From Bacillus vallismortis (lineage in GTDB: Bacteria; Bacillota; Bacilli; Bacillales; Bacillaceae): a stretch of 64,000 bases of DNA. Location of the stretch: positions 4,190,001 through 4,254,000 of the forward strand of contig NZ_CP026362.1 of assembly GCF_004116955.1 (NCBI RefSeq). The letters run 5' to 3'. The notes beneath the pieces are model-generated. The model was given only the letters and a program-made list of their open reading frames with translations. It was not told the origin of the DNA and ran no database searches. Within the stretch, counting starts at the first letter, position 1, and each line of letters begins with the position of its first letter. A program made the translations under genes and the position numbers. Shown piece by piece: positions 10,535 to 20,876 of this stretch.

Positions 10535-11200
10535 TTAAAATGGAGTATTGTTATTTTCATAAATATGCTGAACGCCAATCCATTTCTGGCCGACATTGGA
10601 GTAGCGTGTATTTGTCATTCTGACCGTGCTTGTTTTGCTGTCTGTCCGGAAGATCGCTTCTTTCATATTCGTGATGGTGCACTTGTCAATGATCACATCA
10701 ACGTGGAAGGTTGAACCGCCAAGCTGTCTAATGAATTTACCGCCATTGTCCGCCGTGAAGTTTTTCACTGTAAATGTGCTGGCTTTATTGATTTGGAAAA
10801 TCTTATCCGACGCTTTTTGGGCGGAGCCGCCATCGATGGTCACTTTTCCTTCTTTCTTCACCGTTAACGCATCCTCGCCCACATCTTCCCACTTTACATT
10901 CTGAATGTTAACGTTTCCATAAGTGTGCACGCCATCAGCAGCAGGTGCGCCGAGCACCACATTTTTCAGAGTTGCTCCATCCTCCACACGAAAAACAGGT
11001 TTTTGGTTTTCGGACTGGCTTCCGTCACCTAATTCTTTCCCTGCTACAAACCGCTGTCCCTTCCCGTCATATGTTGTATTTTTTGGCACAATAATTGTTT
11101 CATGAACCACTTTGTCAGCTGCAAAAGCAGTTGATGACTGAAACTGGCTGAAACCGATAACCAAACTGAACATAAATAGGATAGACACGATTTTTTTCAA
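10535..11200 (-). CDS. pelC: PelC (YvpA), secreted pectate lyase, family 3
   Basis: 221 residues. The Sec signal peptide covers about 1-27 (KK at the N-terminus, hydrophobic core, then STAFA before ADKVV). The mature region is a small parallel beta-helix of the PL3 type, with repeating Asn/Gly/Asp turns ([37 protein letters not shown]). It cleaves polygalacturonate by calcium-dependent beta-elimination outside the cell. Translation starts at TTG, preceded by GGGGAGGAT nine bases upstream. A leader hairpin precedes it (11237-11273). Confidence 0.93.
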   Translation of the reverse strand: MKKIVSILFMFSLVIGFSQFQSSTAFAADKVVHETIIVPKNTTYDGKGQRFVAGKELGDGSQSENQKPVFRVEDGATLKNVVLGAPAADGVHTYGNVNIQNVKWEDVGEDALTVKKEGKVTIDGGSAQKASDKIFQINKASTFTVKNFTADNGGKFIRQLGGSTFHVDVIIDKCTITNMKEAIFRTDSKTSTVRMTNTRYSNVGQKWIGVQHIYENNNTPF

Positions 11201-11236
11201 TGATAAAATCCTCCCCGGATATCAATAAATTTTGTA

Positions 11237-11273
11237 AGAGAAGCCTCAGCGTCTTGCACCGGCTTCTCTCACA
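11237..11273 (-). other. Hairpin in the pelC leader region
   Basis: The inverted repeat AGAGAAGCC / GGCTTCTCT has nine perfect base pairs and a loop of about 15 bases. It sits some 40 bases upstream of the pelC start. It lacks a following U-run on the minus strand, so it is not an obvious terminator; an mRNA-stabilising 5' stem or an operator is possible. Confidence 0.5.
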
Positions 11274-11440
11274 TAGATCGGGGCAAGGCTGAATCTGCTT
11301 TAATCATAAAAACAGACAGCCTGAAAGTAAAGATATTTTTGGATATTAAATGGAAAATGAATCGATATTACCGATTGAAACAAAAAGCATGAATATTGTC
11401 GTGTTTGCTCAGGGTAGAGCATAGTGGGGTGTTCAGCTGT

Positions 11441-12190
11441 TTACTTTTGGATAACGATGGCCTGGCTGCCCATTTGTTCCCACGCGTTTTCAAAACTGGT
11501 TCTGTCCGTTTTTCTGTTTTTATAGCCATACGGATCATTGAGATAGACATATTTTTCATCATAGCCCGTAACGGCGACACTGTGGACACTGAACGTGATA
11601 TCAATTGTTCCATTTGGTGTTTTCCATGTCTGCATGTTGTCAACTGGCGCCAAGCTGGCGGTCGTAATGACCCAAACAGGATTGCCCTTCTCCAGTTGTT
11701 GATAGACTGCAGAAATGCTTTTTCCAGTCAGGTCAGACACTTTGTCTCCGGCATAGGTTTTTGCTAATTGATAGATCGGTCCGTGGTAGACACCGAGACC
11801 GGGGCCATTCGCCATATCCCCGACAAATCCGTCATTCGGATCCCCTTTTAATCCGCTGCTATATGTCAAAGGCACTGTGGCAATCTGGTTTGCCAATGTG
11901 TTTTTTGTCACGTCATATCCCGCGTAATTCAGCACCATCGCAAGGCTTGTTACTTCACAACCATTATAGAGCCGAGGGGCGTCCATTTGATTGTAAAGCA
12001 CGACATTCAGCGGTTCCGCGCTTCCTTGCAGCTCGTTTTCGCTATTTGCAGCTGTTTCCGAGCCTTCTTCAGCTTCTCTTTTAATGCTATTGAAAAAAGG
12101 GATATCTATATCTTTTGCATATATTTTGAGTCCGAAAAAAATAACGCCTGATAGAATGATCAGGACACATAGAGTTCGCAGTGTTTTCAT
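11441..12190 (-). CDS. yvpB: YvpB, exported papain-like (C39-type) cysteine peptidase family protein
   Basis: 249 residues from the ATG at 12190, which follows AAGGAGAT; longer upstream reading adds no plausible start. A hydrophobic N-terminal segment (about 7-24) indicates a signal anchor or signal peptide. The C-terminal domain has the order typical of peptidase C39-like enzymes: VVLYNQMDAP with Gln near 86, NGCEVTSLAMVL with the presumed nucleophile Cys, SVHSVAVTGYD with His, and YLNDPYG with Asp. Substrate unknown. It is transcribed toward pelC and divergently from hisZ. Confidence 0.85.
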   Translation of the reverse strand: MKTLRTLCVLIILSGVIFFGLKIYAKDIDIPFFNSIKREAEEGSETAANSENELQGSAEPLNVVLYNQMDAPRLYNGCEVTSLAMVLNYAGYDVTKNTLANQIATVPLTYSSGLKGDPNDGFVGDMANGPGLGVYHGPIYQLAKTYAGDKVSDLTGKSISAVYQQLEKGNPVWVITTASLAPVDNMQTWKTPNGTIDITFSVHSVAVTGYDEKYVYLNDPYGYKNRKTDRTSFENAWEQMGSQAIVIQK

Positions 12191-12334
12191 CTGTATCTCC
12201 TTGTTCTCTATTTGATTTGTATTATAGCATGCCAAACATAAAGAATTTAAGATATGACACACCTTTAATGATTTGTTCATGTTTTTTTCATAATGAGGAG
12301 GAGGACATCTGAGCAAAAAAGTTAAGCATTGATT

Positions 12335-12371
12335 TTCATTCTTTCATCTGCTAACATATTATCATATTAGC
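12335..12371 (+). promoter_or_regulatory. Promoter and candidate operator of the his operon
   Basis: TTCATT (12335-12340), 16 bases, then TATTAT (12357-12362) fits a sigma-A promoter for hisZ. An imperfect palindrome GCTAACATATT / ATCATATTAGC (12350-12371) covers the -10 region, a good position for a repressor. Which regulator binds (a TrpR-like YerC protein represses his genes in B. subtilis) cannot be told from the sequence. Confidence 0.5.
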
Positions 12372-12427
12372 GAACTAAAGGATTCGGAATTTTCCTTCAA
12401 ACGATGACAACGGAGGTGCTTGGGTTG

Positions 12428-13603
12428 ATGTTTATGTTTGAAAAACCGCACGGTATGAGAGATACACTGCCGGGTTTATACGAGACGAAAAAAAAGGTGA
12501 GACAATCGTTAACCGATTTGATTGATAAATGGGGATACCGGTTTATGGAAACACCGACATTGGAATTTTACGATACCGTTGGCGTGCAGTCAGCGATTGA
12601 AGAACAGCAGCTGTTTAAGCTTCTTGACCAGGACGGCAAGACATTGGTGCTTCGCCCTGATATGACAGGGCCGATTGCTAGGGTGGCGGGATCTAAGCTT
12701 CTAAAACACGATCATCCGCTCAGAGTCGGTTATGCGGCAAATGTATTCAGGGCTCAGGAACGGGAAGGCGGACGTCCCGCCGAGTTCGAGCAGGTCGGAG
12801 TGGAATTAATCGGTGACGGGACGACAAGCGCGGATGCGGAGGTCATTGCCTTAGCCGTCGGTGCATTAAAAAGCGCCGGGCTGTCTTCCTTTAAAATTGC
12901 TATCGGCCACGCCGGTATAGCGGATGCCTTGTTTGTTGAGGTGCTCGGAAACGTTGAACGCGCTGATGTGCTGCGGAGGTTTTTATATGAGAAGAACTAC
13001 GTTGGCTACAGAGAACATGTCAAATCTCTCCCGCTTTCCTCCATTGATAAAAGCAGGCTGCTTGAGCTGCTTGAATTGCGGGGCGGCATAGAAGTATGCG
13101 GACGTGCTGAGAACCTCGTTGATTCTGCGCAAGGAACAAGCGTGATTGATGAACTCAAAGCGCTGTGGGACATACTTGAGGATTATGGATGTACGGAAAA
13201 TGTCCGTCTGGATCTGAATATGGTCAGCCATATGAGCTATTACACGGGAATTCTATTTGAAGTGTACGCGGAAAATGTCGGCTTTGTCATTGGAAGCGGC
13301 GGCCGTTATAACAAGCTCTTAGGCTATTTTGATTCACCCGCGCCGGCGACAGGCTTCGGACTTCGGATCGACCGGCTGATTGAAGCGCTTCATATGAAAG
13401 AAGAAGCTTGTGAAATCAACGCTGTTATTTTCAGCAAAGAGCAGCGGGTGCAAGCCATCGCTTATGCGAATGAAGAACGCATGAAAGGGAATAAAGTGGT
13501 GCTTCAGGATTTATCGGGAATCGAAAATATCGATCAGATGACAAAATCTTTTGCGAACGTCACCTATTTTATCGGTGCCAGAAAGGAAGAGCAAAATGGG
13601 TAA
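12428..13603 (+). CDS. hisZ: HisZ, ATP phosphoribosyltransferase regulatory subunit
   Basis: 391 residues. A histidyl-tRNA-synthetase-like paralogue that lacks tRNA charging and instead binds the short-form HisG to make the active, histidine-inhibited first enzyme of the pathway. Class II synthetase-type segments are visible ([13 protein letters not shown] near 75, [20 protein letters not shown] near 110, [11 protein letters not shown] near 295, [13 protein letters not shown]). The ATG at 12428 gives the family length; a TTG at 12425 lies 8 bases after GGAGG and could be the true start. It overlaps hisG by 8 bases. Confidence 0.95.
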   Translation: MFMFEKPHGMRDTLPGLYETKKKVRQSLTDLIDKWGYRFMETPTLEFYDTVGVQSAIEEQQLFKLLDQDGKTLVLRPDMTGPIARVAGSKLLKHDHPLRVGYAANVFRAQEREGGRPAEFEQVGVELIGDGTTSADAEVIALAVGALKSAGLSSFKIAIGHAGIADALFVEVLGNVERADVLRRFLYEKNYVGYREHVKSLPLSSIDKSRLLELLELRGGIEVCGRAENLVDSAQGTSVIDELKALWDILEDYGCTENVRLDLNMVSHMSYYTGILFEVYAENVGFVIGSGGRYNKLLGYFDSPAPATGFGLRIDRLIEALHMKEEACEINAVIFSKEQRVQAIAYANEERMKGNKVVLQDLSGIENIDQMTKSFANVTYFIGARKEEQNG

Positions 13604-14237
13604 GTTACTCACAATGGCGATGCCAAAGGGCCGGATATTTGAAGAAGCGGCAGTGCTGCTTCGGCAGGCGGGCTATAAGCTCCCAGAGGAGTTTGAAGAT
13701 TCGAGAAAACTGATCATCGATGTGCCGGAGGAAAATCTCCGTTTTATATTGGCTAAGCCGATGGACGTAACCACATATGTGGAGCATGGTGTGGCTGACG
13801 TCGGAATTGCGGGCAAGGATGTCATGCTGGAGGAGGAGCGCGATGTGTATGAGGTGCTCGATTTGAAGATCAGCAAATGCCACTTGGCAGTCGCCGGACT
13901 TCCGAATACAGACTGGAGCGGCGTAGCCCCAAGAATCGCGACAAAGTATCCGAATGTAGCTTCCGGTTATTTTAGAGAGCAGGGAGAACAAGTCGAAATC
14001 ATCAAGCTCAACGGTTCAATTGAGCTGGCTCCGCTCATCGGGCTTGCAGACCGCATTGTGGACATCGTTTCCACCGGACAGACGCTAAAGGAAAACGGAC
14101 TTGTTGAAACGGAGCACATTTGTGATATTACGTCCCGCTTTATCGTCAACCCGGTAAGCTACCGGATGAAAGACGATGTGATTGACGAAATGGCCTCCCG
14201 CTTATCTCTCGTTGTGGAAGGAGAAACGGCAAAATGA
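13596..14237 (+). CDS. hisG: HisG, ATP phosphoribosyltransferase, short form
   Basis: 213 residues, the short form that depends on HisZ and lacks the C-terminal regulatory domain. It condenses ATP and PRPP to phosphoribosyl-ATP. Recognisable parts are [12 protein letters not shown] at the N-terminus, [13 protein letters not shown] near 62, and the PRPP loop [14 protein letters not shown] near 160. The ATG lies inside the end of hisZ and the last bases overlap hisD. Confidence 0.96.
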   Translation: MGKLLTMAMPKGRIFEEAAVLLRQAGYKLPEEFEDSRKLIIDVPEENLRFILAKPMDVTTYVEHGVADVGIAGKDVMLEEERDVYEVLDLKISKCHLAVAGLPNTDWSGVAPRIATKYPNVASGYFREQGEQVEIIKLNGSIELAPLIGLADRIVDIVSTGQTLKENGLVETEHICDITSRFIVNPVSYRMKDDVIDEMASRLSLVVEGETAK

Positions 14238-15517
14238 AGATCAAAACCATCAGCGGCGCAGACCGGCTTTCTCTCAAACGGTCCATAGATGCCGGAACGG
14301 AAGAGCAAAGAAAAGCGGTCCGAACCATTATTGAAGCTGTCAAAGCAAACGGTGATCAGGCGGTCCGCACATATACGGCGAGATTTGACGGCATCGAACT
14401 AGACAGCCCGCTAGTCACGAAAGAAGAAATTGAAGAAGCGTATACCTTGCTGGATTCACAGCTGCTTCAGGTGATGAGGCAGGCAATTGAAAATATAAGG
14501 GACTATCACGAAAGACAGCTGCAATCCTCATGGTTTTATCACAGAAAAGACGGCTCAATGCTGGGGCAGAAAGTAACGGCGCTTGATTCCGCCGGCGTAT
14601 ATGTGCCGGGGGGGACGGCGGCATATCCATCATCTGTTTTGATGAATGTCATCCCGGCGCTGACAGCAGGTGTGGAAAGAATCGTCCTTGTAACGCCTCC
14701 GGGAAAAGACGGGAAGCTGTCTCCCGGGGTTTTAGTTGCCGCTTCCGAGCTAGGCATAAAAGACATTTACAAAATGGGCGGCGCTCAGGCGATTGCGGCG
14801 CTGGCGTACGGAACCGAAACCATTGCGCCGGTGGATAAAATTACAGGTCCGGGAAATATTTATGTCGCGCTTGCCAAACGAGAGGTGTTCGGTGATGTCG
14901 ATATTGATATGATTGCCGGACCGAGTGAAATCGTCGTGCTGGCTGATGATACTGCGATTCCGGGCGAAATCGCGGCCGACCTGCTGTCACAGGCGGAACA
15001 CGATAAGCTTAGTTCATGTGTGTGTGTCACAGATTCCCTAGCGTTGGCCGAGGCGGTTTCAGCCGAGGTAAGCGAGCAGCTGAAAACGTTGCCGCGAAGA
15101 GAAATCGCGGAAGCCTCAATAAGTGATTACGGTTGTATCTATGTAGCGGAAACAATGGGTGAAGCGATTGACACGGTCAATACGCTCGCACCGGAGCATT
15201 TAGAAATCCTCACCCAGTCTCCCGAAGCGTTGCTCGGCAGAATCAAACATGCGGGAGCGATCTTCTTAGGCAGATACAGCCCTGAGCCTGTCGGCGATTA
15301 TTTTGCCGGACCGAATCATGTGCTTCCGACAAACGGAACAGCCAGATTTTCAAGTCCATTAAGCGTAACGGATTTTCAAAAGAAATCGAGCATCATTTCT
15401 TACAGCCAAACGGCTTTTGAAGAACATGCCGAAAGCATTGCGGCTTTTGCCAGACTTGAAGGGTTAGAAGCCCATGCCAGATCAATTGAAGCGAGAGAAC
15501 GGAGGAATTCAAAATGA
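14234..15517 (+). CDS. hisD: HisD, histidinol dehydrogenase
   Basis: 427 residues. Zinc enzyme oxidising histidinol to histidine in two NAD-dependent steps. Conserved segments are [16 protein letters not shown] near 122, [15 protein letters not shown] near 178, [15 protein letters not shown] near 200, [13 protein letters not shown] near 253 with metal-ligand residues, and APEHLEI with the catalytic Glu/His pair near 317. ATGA overlaps join it to hisG and hisB. Confidence 0.97.
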   Translation: MKIKTISGADRLSLKRSIDAGTEEQRKAVRTIIEAVKANGDQAVRTYTARFDGIELDSPLVTKEEIEEAYTLLDSQLLQVMRQAIENIRDYHERQLQSSWFYHRKDGSMLGQKVTALDSAGVYVPGGTAAYPSSVLMNVIPALTAGVERIVLVTPPGKDGKLSPGVLVAASELGIKDIYKMGGAQAIAALAYGTETIAPVDKITGPGNIYVALAKREVFGDVDIDMIAGPSEIVVLADDTAIPGEIAADLLSQAEHDKLSSCVCVTDSLALAEAVSAEVSEQLKTLPRREIAEASISDYGCIYVAETMGEAIDTVNTLAPEHLEILTQSPEALLGRIKHAGAIFLGRYSPEPVGDYFAGPNHVLPTNGTARFSSPLSVTDFQKKSSIISYSQTAFEEHAESIAAFARLEGLEAHARSIEARERRNSK

Positions 15518-16098
15518 GAAAAGCACAACGCGCCAGAAAAACAAACGAAACAGATATTGAGCTGGCATTTGCATTAGACGGCGAGGGGCAAGCGGATATC
15601 AAAACAGACGTGCCGTTTATGACGCATATGCTGGATTTATTCACGAAACACGGACAATTCGATCTCTCCATTCACGCAAAAGGCGATGTTGATATAGATG
15701 ATCACCACACGACTGAAGATATCGGCATCTGTTTAGGGCAGGCGCTGCTCGAAGCCTTGGGCGATAAAAAAGGAATCAAGCGCTATGGATCAGCGTTTGT
15801 GCCAATGGATGAGGCGCTTGCCCAAGTCGTCATAGATCTAAGCAATCGACCGCACTTGGAAATGCGCGCGAACTTCCCTGCGGCTAAAGTCGGGACCTTT
15901 GATACGGAGCTTGTACATGAATTTTTGTGGAAGCTGGCGCTTGAAGCGCGGATGAACCTGCACGTCATCGTTCATTACGGCACAAACACCCACCACATAA
16001 TTGAAGCTGTTTTTAAAGCGCTGGGGCGTGCGCTTGATGAAGCGACTACGATCGATCCGCGTGTTAAAGGGATACCATCAACGAAAGGGATGCTGTAA
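15514..16098 (+). CDS. hisB: HisB, imidazoleglycerol-phosphate dehydratase
   Basis: 194 residues, the monofunctional dehydratase (no phosphatase domain). The duplicated manganese-binding signatures are visible: [17 protein letters not shown] near 32 with [10 protein letters not shown] near 63, and the second [16 protein letters not shown] near 150. A four-base overlap with hisD is followed directly by hisH. Confidence 0.97.
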   Translation: MRKAQRARKTNETDIELAFALDGEGQADIKTDVPFMTHMLDLFTKHGQFDLSIHAKGDVDIDDHHTTEDIGICLGQALLEALGDKKGIKRYGSAFVPMDEALAQVVIDLSNRPHLEMRANFPAAKVGTFDTELVHEFLWKLALEARMNLHVIVHYGTNTHHIIEAVFKALGRALDEATTIDPRVKGIPSTKGML

Positions 16099-16737
16099 AT
16101 GATCGGCGTGATAGATTACGGAATGGGCAATTTATACAGTGTCTCAAAGGCGCTTGAGCGTGTCGGCGTGCCGTACTTTGTTTCTGAAAAGCCGAAGGAG
16201 CTGAAAGAAGCCGATGCCTTCATTTTGCCCGGAGTCGGTTCATTCGGAGACGCGATGGTCAATTTGCGCAACGCGAAGCTCGATCAATTGATTCACGATA
16301 TGGTTTCAGAGGGAAGACTGCTTCTCGGGATCTGCCTCGGCATGCAGCTTTTATTTGACCAAAGCGAAGAAAACGGGAGCGCGTCAGGCCTTGGGCTGTT
16401 AAAAGGAAAAGCAGTCAGACTGAAAACAGAAGATAAGGAAAGAAACAAACTGAAGGTTCCGCATATGGGCTGGAATCGCCTTTCTTTTCATAACGAATCT
16501 CCGCTGCTGGCCGAAACAGAAGAAGGCTATGCTTATTTCGTGCATTCGTATTACATCGAGGGGATGGAGGGGGACGCGCTTCTGGCAAGCGCTGATTATG
16601 GTGTGCGAGTGCCCGCTGTCGTCGGAAAAGGAAATGTCTTCGGCGCCCAATTTCATCCGGAAAAAAGCAGCACAGTCGGAATGTCCATCCTAACCCAATT
16701 CACGAAAATGGCAGCAGAAATGAAGGTGAAAAAATGA
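16099..16737 (+). CDS. hisH: HisH, glutaminase subunit of imidazole glycerol phosphate synthase
   Basis: 212 residues. Class I glutamine amidotransferase supplying ammonia to HisF. The nucleophile Cys is in [11 protein letters not shown] near 80; the His-Glu part of the triad is in QFHPEKSS near 185. It begins with the base after the hisB stop and overlaps hisA by four bases. Confidence 0.97.
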   Translation: MIGVIDYGMGNLYSVSKALERVGVPYFVSEKPKELKEADAFILPGVGSFGDAMVNLRNAKLDQLIHDMVSEGRLLLGICLGMQLLFDQSEENGSASGLGLLKGKAVRLKTEDKERNKLKVPHMGWNRLSFHNESPLLAETEEGYAYFVHSYYIEGMEGDALLASADYGVRVPAVVGKGNVFGAQFHPEKSSTVGMSILTQFTKMAAEMKVKK

Positions 16738-17471
16738 GTACTTTTACATTATATCCGGCAATTGATATGAGAAACGGCAAATGTGTCCGTCTCGTCCAAG
16801 GAGATTATAATAAGGAAACCATTTACGGCGATTCACCGTACGATATGGCCGCGTTATTTGCGAGTGAGGGTGCCGAATGGATCCACCTCGTTGATCTCGA
16901 CGGAGCCAAAGAAGGGAAAAGAGTGAATGACCGCCATGTGATTGAGATTGCGCAAAAGCTGAACCTGAAAGTCGAAATCGGCGGCGGAATTCGATCTGAA
17001 AATGACGTCTATGAATATTTATCGGCAGGAGTCGATCGAGTGATCCTGGGAAGCTCAGCTGTTTCTAACCCTCCGTTTGTCAAAAAAATGCTGAAACAAT
17101 ATGGCGGAAACATCGCAATCGGCCTGGATGCGAGAAACGGTTTTGTTTCAACTGAAGGATGGCTGGAAACATCAACCCTTAAAGCAGCTGAACTCGGCAA
17201 AGAGCTTGCCAATGAAGGAGCGGAGGTCTTTATTTTTACTGACATCGCGACAGACGGGATGCTGTCAGGCCCCAATATTGAAAGCACGGTCGAGCTTGCG
17301 AAGGAAACGGGGAAATCGGTGATTGCTTCCGGCGGCGTCAGCTCCGTCGAGGATCTCGAAGCCCTCGCCCGCTACCAGGAGGACGGCGTCTCTGGAGCGA
17401 TCATCGGAAAAGCGCTGTATACCAATCAGTTTACACTCAGCGAGGCGTTTGAAAGGATGAAGCGCAAATGA
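16734..17471 (+). CDS. hisA: HisA, ProFAR isomerase
   Basis: 245 residues. TIM-barrel isomerase of the phosphoribosyl-formimino carboxamide intermediate. The catalytic Asp of [18 protein letters not shown] lies near residue 11 and the second Asp in [14 protein letters not shown] near 168. Two half-barrel phosphate-binding motifs are seen (EIGGGIR near 82; IASGGVSS near 200). It overlaps hisH and hisF by four bases each. Confidence 0.97.
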   Translation: MSTFTLYPAIDMRNGKCVRLVQGDYNKETIYGDSPYDMAALFASEGAEWIHLVDLDGAKEGKRVNDRHVIEIAQKLNLKVEIGGGIRSENDVYEYLSAGVDRVILGSSAVSNPPFVKKMLKQYGGNIAIGLDARNGFVSTEGWLETSTLKAAELGKELANEGAEVFIFTDIATDGMLSGPNIESTVELAKETGKSVIASGGVSSVEDLEALARYQEDGVSGAIIGKALYTNQFTLSEAFERMKRK

Positions 17472-18226
17472 TCACAAAACGGATTATTCCATGTCTTGAT
17501 GTCAAAGAAGGACGCGTTGTCAAAGGAATTCAATTTCTCGAATTAAAGGATGCCGGTGACCCAGTTGAGCTGGCGGAAGTGTACGGCCAGGAAGGGGCGG
17601 ATGAACTCGTTTTTCTTGATATCTCCGCCTCGCATGAAGGGCGCAAAACGATGGTTGACGTTGTGGAGCAGGTTGCCGCGAAGCTTGCGATCCCGTTTAC
17701 AGTCGGCGGCGGCATCAACCAGCTCAGCGATATGAAAACGATTCTGCGTGCCGGCGCGGATAAAGTTTCTGTGAACACAGCAGCTGTTCTCCGGCCTGAG
17801 CTGATTACAGAAGGAGCCGAGTTTTTCGGTTCACAATGCATCGTTCTTGCCATCGATGCCAAGTATGACCAAGAATCCGGCACATATAAGGTCTACACGC
17901 ACGGCGGCAGAAAGAAAACAGACTGGGAAGTCACCGCATGGGCAACAGAAGGCGTCAAACGCGGAGCAGGAGAAATATTGCTGACAAGCATGGACTCCGA
18001 CGGTGAAAAAAAAGGCTTTGACCACAGGCTGACAAGGCTTGTTTCTGAAGCTGTCCCCGTACCTGTTATCGCCTCGGGCGGAGCGGGGAACGGACAGCAT
18101 ATGCTTGAGGCTTTTACAAAAGGAGAAGCCGACGCCGCGCTGGCCGCTTCTATTTTTCATTATAAAGAAACATCGATTAAAGAAGTGAAATCATACTTAA
18201 AAGAGCACGGGGTGAATGTGAGATGA
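17468..18226 (+). CDS. hisF: HisF, cyclase subunit of imidazole glycerol phosphate synthase
   Basis: 252 residues. TIM-barrel partner of HisH that forms imidazole glycerol phosphate and [20 protein letters not shown] carries the first catalytic Asp near 11; [15 protein letters not shown] carries the second near 130. The phosphate loops VGGGI and ASGGAGN are present. Four-base overlaps at both ends. Confidence 0.97.
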   Translation: MITKRIIPCLDVKEGRVVKGIQFLELKDAGDPVELAEVYGQEGADELVFLDISASHEGRKTMVDVVEQVAAKLAIPFTVGGGINQLSDMKTILRAGADKVSVNTAAVLRPELITEGAEFFGSQCIVLAIDAKYDQESGTYKVYTHGGRKKTDWEVTAWATEGVKRGAGEILLTSMDSDGEKKGFDHRLTRLVSEAVPVPVIASGGAGNGQHMLEAFTKGEADAALAASIFHYKETSIKEVKSYLKEHGVNVR

Positions 18227-18846
18227 AACAGGCAGATGAACTGCGTTTTAACGAGGATGGATTAATTCCCGCCATCGTGCAAGATGCGGCAAGTAAAGAA
18301 GTGCTGACCCTTGCCTATATGAACAAGGAATCGTACGAAAAAACGCTGGAAACGAAAGAAACATGGTTTTACAGCCGTTCGCGCCAAGAGTTATGGCATA
18401 AAGGAGAAACCTCAGGCAACACGCAAGCCGTTAAGGGCATCCGATATGACTGCGACCAAGACGCATTGATCGTACTCGTAGAGCCATCCGGCCCGGCATG
18501 CCACACAGGCAGCTACAGCTGTTTTACAAAGGAACAATCAGAAGAACAGGCTGCGGGACGATTTGACATCATGAACGAACTGGAACGCGTGATCGCGGAG
18601 CGGCAAGCGGAAATGCCTGAGGGAGCATACACCACTTATCTTTTCCGTGAAGGTGTCGATAAAATTCTGAAAAAAGTCGGTGAAGAAGCATCCGAGGTGA
18701 TCATTGCCGCGAAAAACCGAGACCGCGAGGAACTCAAATGGGAAGCGGCAGACTTGCTGTATCACCTGCTTGTCTTGCTCAGAGAACAAGCTCTGCCGCT
18801 GGATGATGTGCTTGATGTGTTGAAGAAACGCCATACTGAAAAGTAA
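18223..18846 (+). CDS. hisI: HisI (HisIE), PR-AMP cyclohydrolase / PR-ATP pyrophosphohydrolase
   Basis: 207 residues with two domains. The N-terminal cyclohydrolase (about 1-110) has [20 protein letters not shown] and the metal-binding [11 protein letters not shown] and [11 protein letters not shown]. The C-terminal MazG-like pyrophosphohydrolase (about 115-207) has [14 protein letters not shown] and [13 protein letters not shown]. These are steps 2 and 3 of the pathway fused in one protein, as usual in Bacillus. Last gene of the operon, followed by a terminator. Confidence 0.96.
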   Translation: MKQADELRFNEDGLIPAIVQDAASKEVLTLAYMNKESYEKTLETKETWFYSRSRQELWHKGETSGNTQAVKGIRYDCDQDALIVLVEPSGPACHTGSYSCFTKEQSEEQAAGRFDIMNELERVIAERQAEMPEGAYTTYLFREGVDKILKKVGEEASEVIIAAKNRDREELKWEAADLLYHLLVLLREQALPLDDVLDVLKKRHTEK

Positions 18847-18853
18847 GAGGAGT

Positions 18854-18880
18854 GGAGCTGTTCATTAGCAGCTCCCTTTT
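18854..18880 (+). terminator. Terminator of the his operon
   Basis: The stem GGAGCTG / CAGCTCC with an 8-base loop is followed by CTTTTT, directly downstream of hisI. Confidence 0.82.
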
Positions 18881-19132
18881 TATGCATCTTTACGCCTGAT
18901 CCATTTGTCGTGTTTCGGTAAATAAAGTGTAAAAAAGCACTGCTCACAAAAAATAGACATCAAAAAACCAATCGAATTCCCTATTCATCGAAAATTTTCC
19001 ATGATGTAACATAACTAAGGATGAAAATCCCTGTTGGATAGCAGGTCTTTAGCATGATTTTGTGGAAACCGGTAAGGAGAGCAAAAAAAGGCATATCATG
19101 AAAAAGGAAGTACATTCGAAAATGGGGAGAGA

Positions 19133-20797
19133 ATGGTGAACGAAAAAATTGATGAACTGAACAAAAGAGTTGGACGTTTGGAACAAGAACTGGCCAATGT
19201 CAAAAAAGAGATCGCATATCTCACGGCAGGCAAGCAAGAACAAGTTATAGCCAAAACGGTAGAACATCCAAAAATCAACAAAGAAACCGAAGTGCCAAAA
19301 CAAACAACGGCTCCGTCAAAAGAGCGCCGCACTTTAGAAAACATAGCAGGAAATTGGCTTCCGAAAATCTTTATTTTTGTTTTTCTTCTTGGCATGATTT
19401 GGGCGTTTGCGGCAGCTGCTGAAAAAGGCTGGGTCAACACATATATGAGGGTGGCGGCAGGGCTCATGGTCTCCATTGTGCTATATGTTCTCGGCAGCAG
19501 GCAATATAAGAAAAATGCCAGTGTGCTGGGCGTCTCATTATTGGCGGGCAGTAACATTGTCTACATCGTTTCTTTATTTGCGGGGAACATGCTGTACCAG
19601 ATGATCCCGACCCCGCTTACAGTGATCCTTCTTGCTGCAGGCGTTGCGGGCGGTGTGTACATATCAAGAAAATATCGGTCACAAGCACTCATTGCGATTA
19701 TCGGCGCAGGTGTTTACTTGTATCCGTTTTTATTTGGCGGGGAACAAGGAAACGAATACATTTTTTATGTATATGAGTCATTGGTTTTCGCAGGCTTAAT
19801 GTATGAGACAGTCAAACAAAAGTACAGCGTGGCGTGGAATATAGCAAACTATGCATTTATATTAGCGATTTTTGCTTTCTTATCATTTACCGATGCACAG
19901 GTATCGGTTTGGACACTTACTGTCTTTACGATGCAGCAGGCGATCATGATCTTCTCGGCCTTACGATCGCACATCCCATTTCAAAAAGCTGTCTACCTCA
20001 CAGCTGTTTCAATCGGAGCTTTTGTCGTTTTCATTACAGGGTTTGTCCTGTATCTAAAAAACGATACAGCGTTATACGCCTTTTATACTGTTGCTTTTGT
20101 CATTTACCTATTGTTAAGTTTATGGAAAAGAAAAGATTTAGTCGAAATCACACATACGTTTTTTCTCATTTCTATGATTTATTTTAATGTATTAGCAGCG
20201 GATGCATTAGATGAAAATGAAATTTGGCTGTACATCATGTTTACGTTGCAAGGAATCATGATGTGTTACGTGTCATACCGCAAAAAAAGCTGGCTGATCG
20301 GCATTGCCGGAGTGATTGTCGTTTTACAGGCATCGTGCGGCCTCATGCAATACCCGGCACGCTCATTACACTTTCTCAGCGTGGTCTCTTGGCTGCTGCT
20401 GATCAGCTCACTATTTGCTGCCTATCTGTATTCGAAAAACATACAAAATAAACAAATCACGATTGTTGTTTCGTACGCTGTTTCCTTCCTGATGCTTGTA
20501 TTCTTCAGCAAATTATCCATATGGATGACGGATAAGATTGACGGCGTATCCAATCATGTAGGAGTATCCCTGTCTTGGTTTATATTTGTCATCGTGATGT
20601 ATGCTGTTTATTACGCAACCAAAGACAAGACATGGAACCGAATCGGGCTTGTATTTTTATTTATGACACTGGCCAAAATGATTTTAATAGATTCTGCTTC
20701 GATAGATATTGTTTGGAGAGCGGTCTTATTCATCTTGTTAGGGGTCATCGGGCTGTTTATATCCAGAATATTTTATTCGAAAAAAGAGAAGCTATAA
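19133..20797 (+). CDS. DUF2339-type multi-spanning membrane protein
   Basis: 554 residues. The N-terminal 40 residues form a heptad-like coiled coil (KIDELNKRVGRLEQELANVK), followed by a polar linker to about residue 65. After that come roughly 14 hydrophobic segments to the C-terminus. This plan matches the DUF2339 family of predicted membrane proteins, whose function is unknown. ATG preceded by GGGGAGAG. It sits directly upstream of the four YvcA-like lipoprotein genes, with a terminator between, so it may act with them. In B. subtilis 168 this locus is annotated yvcA-yvcB; I cannot assign the symbol with confidence. Confidence 0.82.
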   Translation: MVNEKIDELNKRVGRLEQELANVKKEIAYLTAGKQEQVIAKTVEHPKINKETEVPKQTTAPSKERRTLENIAGNWLPKIFIFVFLLGMIWAFAAAAEKGWVNTYMRVAAGLMVSIVLYVLGSRQYKKNASVLGVSLLAGSNIVYIVSLFAGNMLYQMIPTPLTVILLAAGVAGGVYISRKYRSQALIAIIGAGVYLYPFLFGGEQGNEYIFYVYESLVFAGLMYETVKQKYSVAWNIANYAFILAIFAFLSFTDAQVSVWTLTVFTMQQAIMIFSALRSHIPFQKAVYLTAVSIGAFVVFITGFVLYLKNDTALYAFYTVAFVIYLLLSLWKRKDLVEITHTFFLISMIYFNVLAADALDENEIWLYIMFTLQGIMMCYVSYRKKSWLIGIAGVIVVLQASCGLMQYPARSLHFLSVVSWLLLISSLFAAYLYSKNIQNKQITIVVSYAVSFLMLVFFSKLSIWMTDKIDGVSNHVGVSLSWFIFVIVMYAVYYATKDKTWNRIGLVFLFMTLAKMILIDSASIDIVWRAVLFILLGVIGLFISRIFYSKKEKL

Positions 20798-20808
20798 TGC
20801 CTGGCCAC

Positions 20809-20836
20809 GACTGCCGAGAGAACTCGGCGGTCTTTT
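20809..20836 (+). terminator. Terminator after the DUF2339 gene
   Basis: The ten-bp stem GACTGCCGAG / CTCGGCGGTC with loop AGAA is followed by TTTTG. It separates the membrane protein gene from the first lipoprotein gene. Confidence 0.75.
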
Positions 20837-20876
20837 GTTCGTTTGATTCTATCAGTTAACGATATGGAGGTTTGTC

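Noticed and set aside
12428..13603. hisZ as a histidyl-tRNA synthetase (hisS)
   Set aside because: It lacks the C-terminal anticodon-binding length and lies at the head of a his operon with short-form hisG, the hallmark of hisZ.
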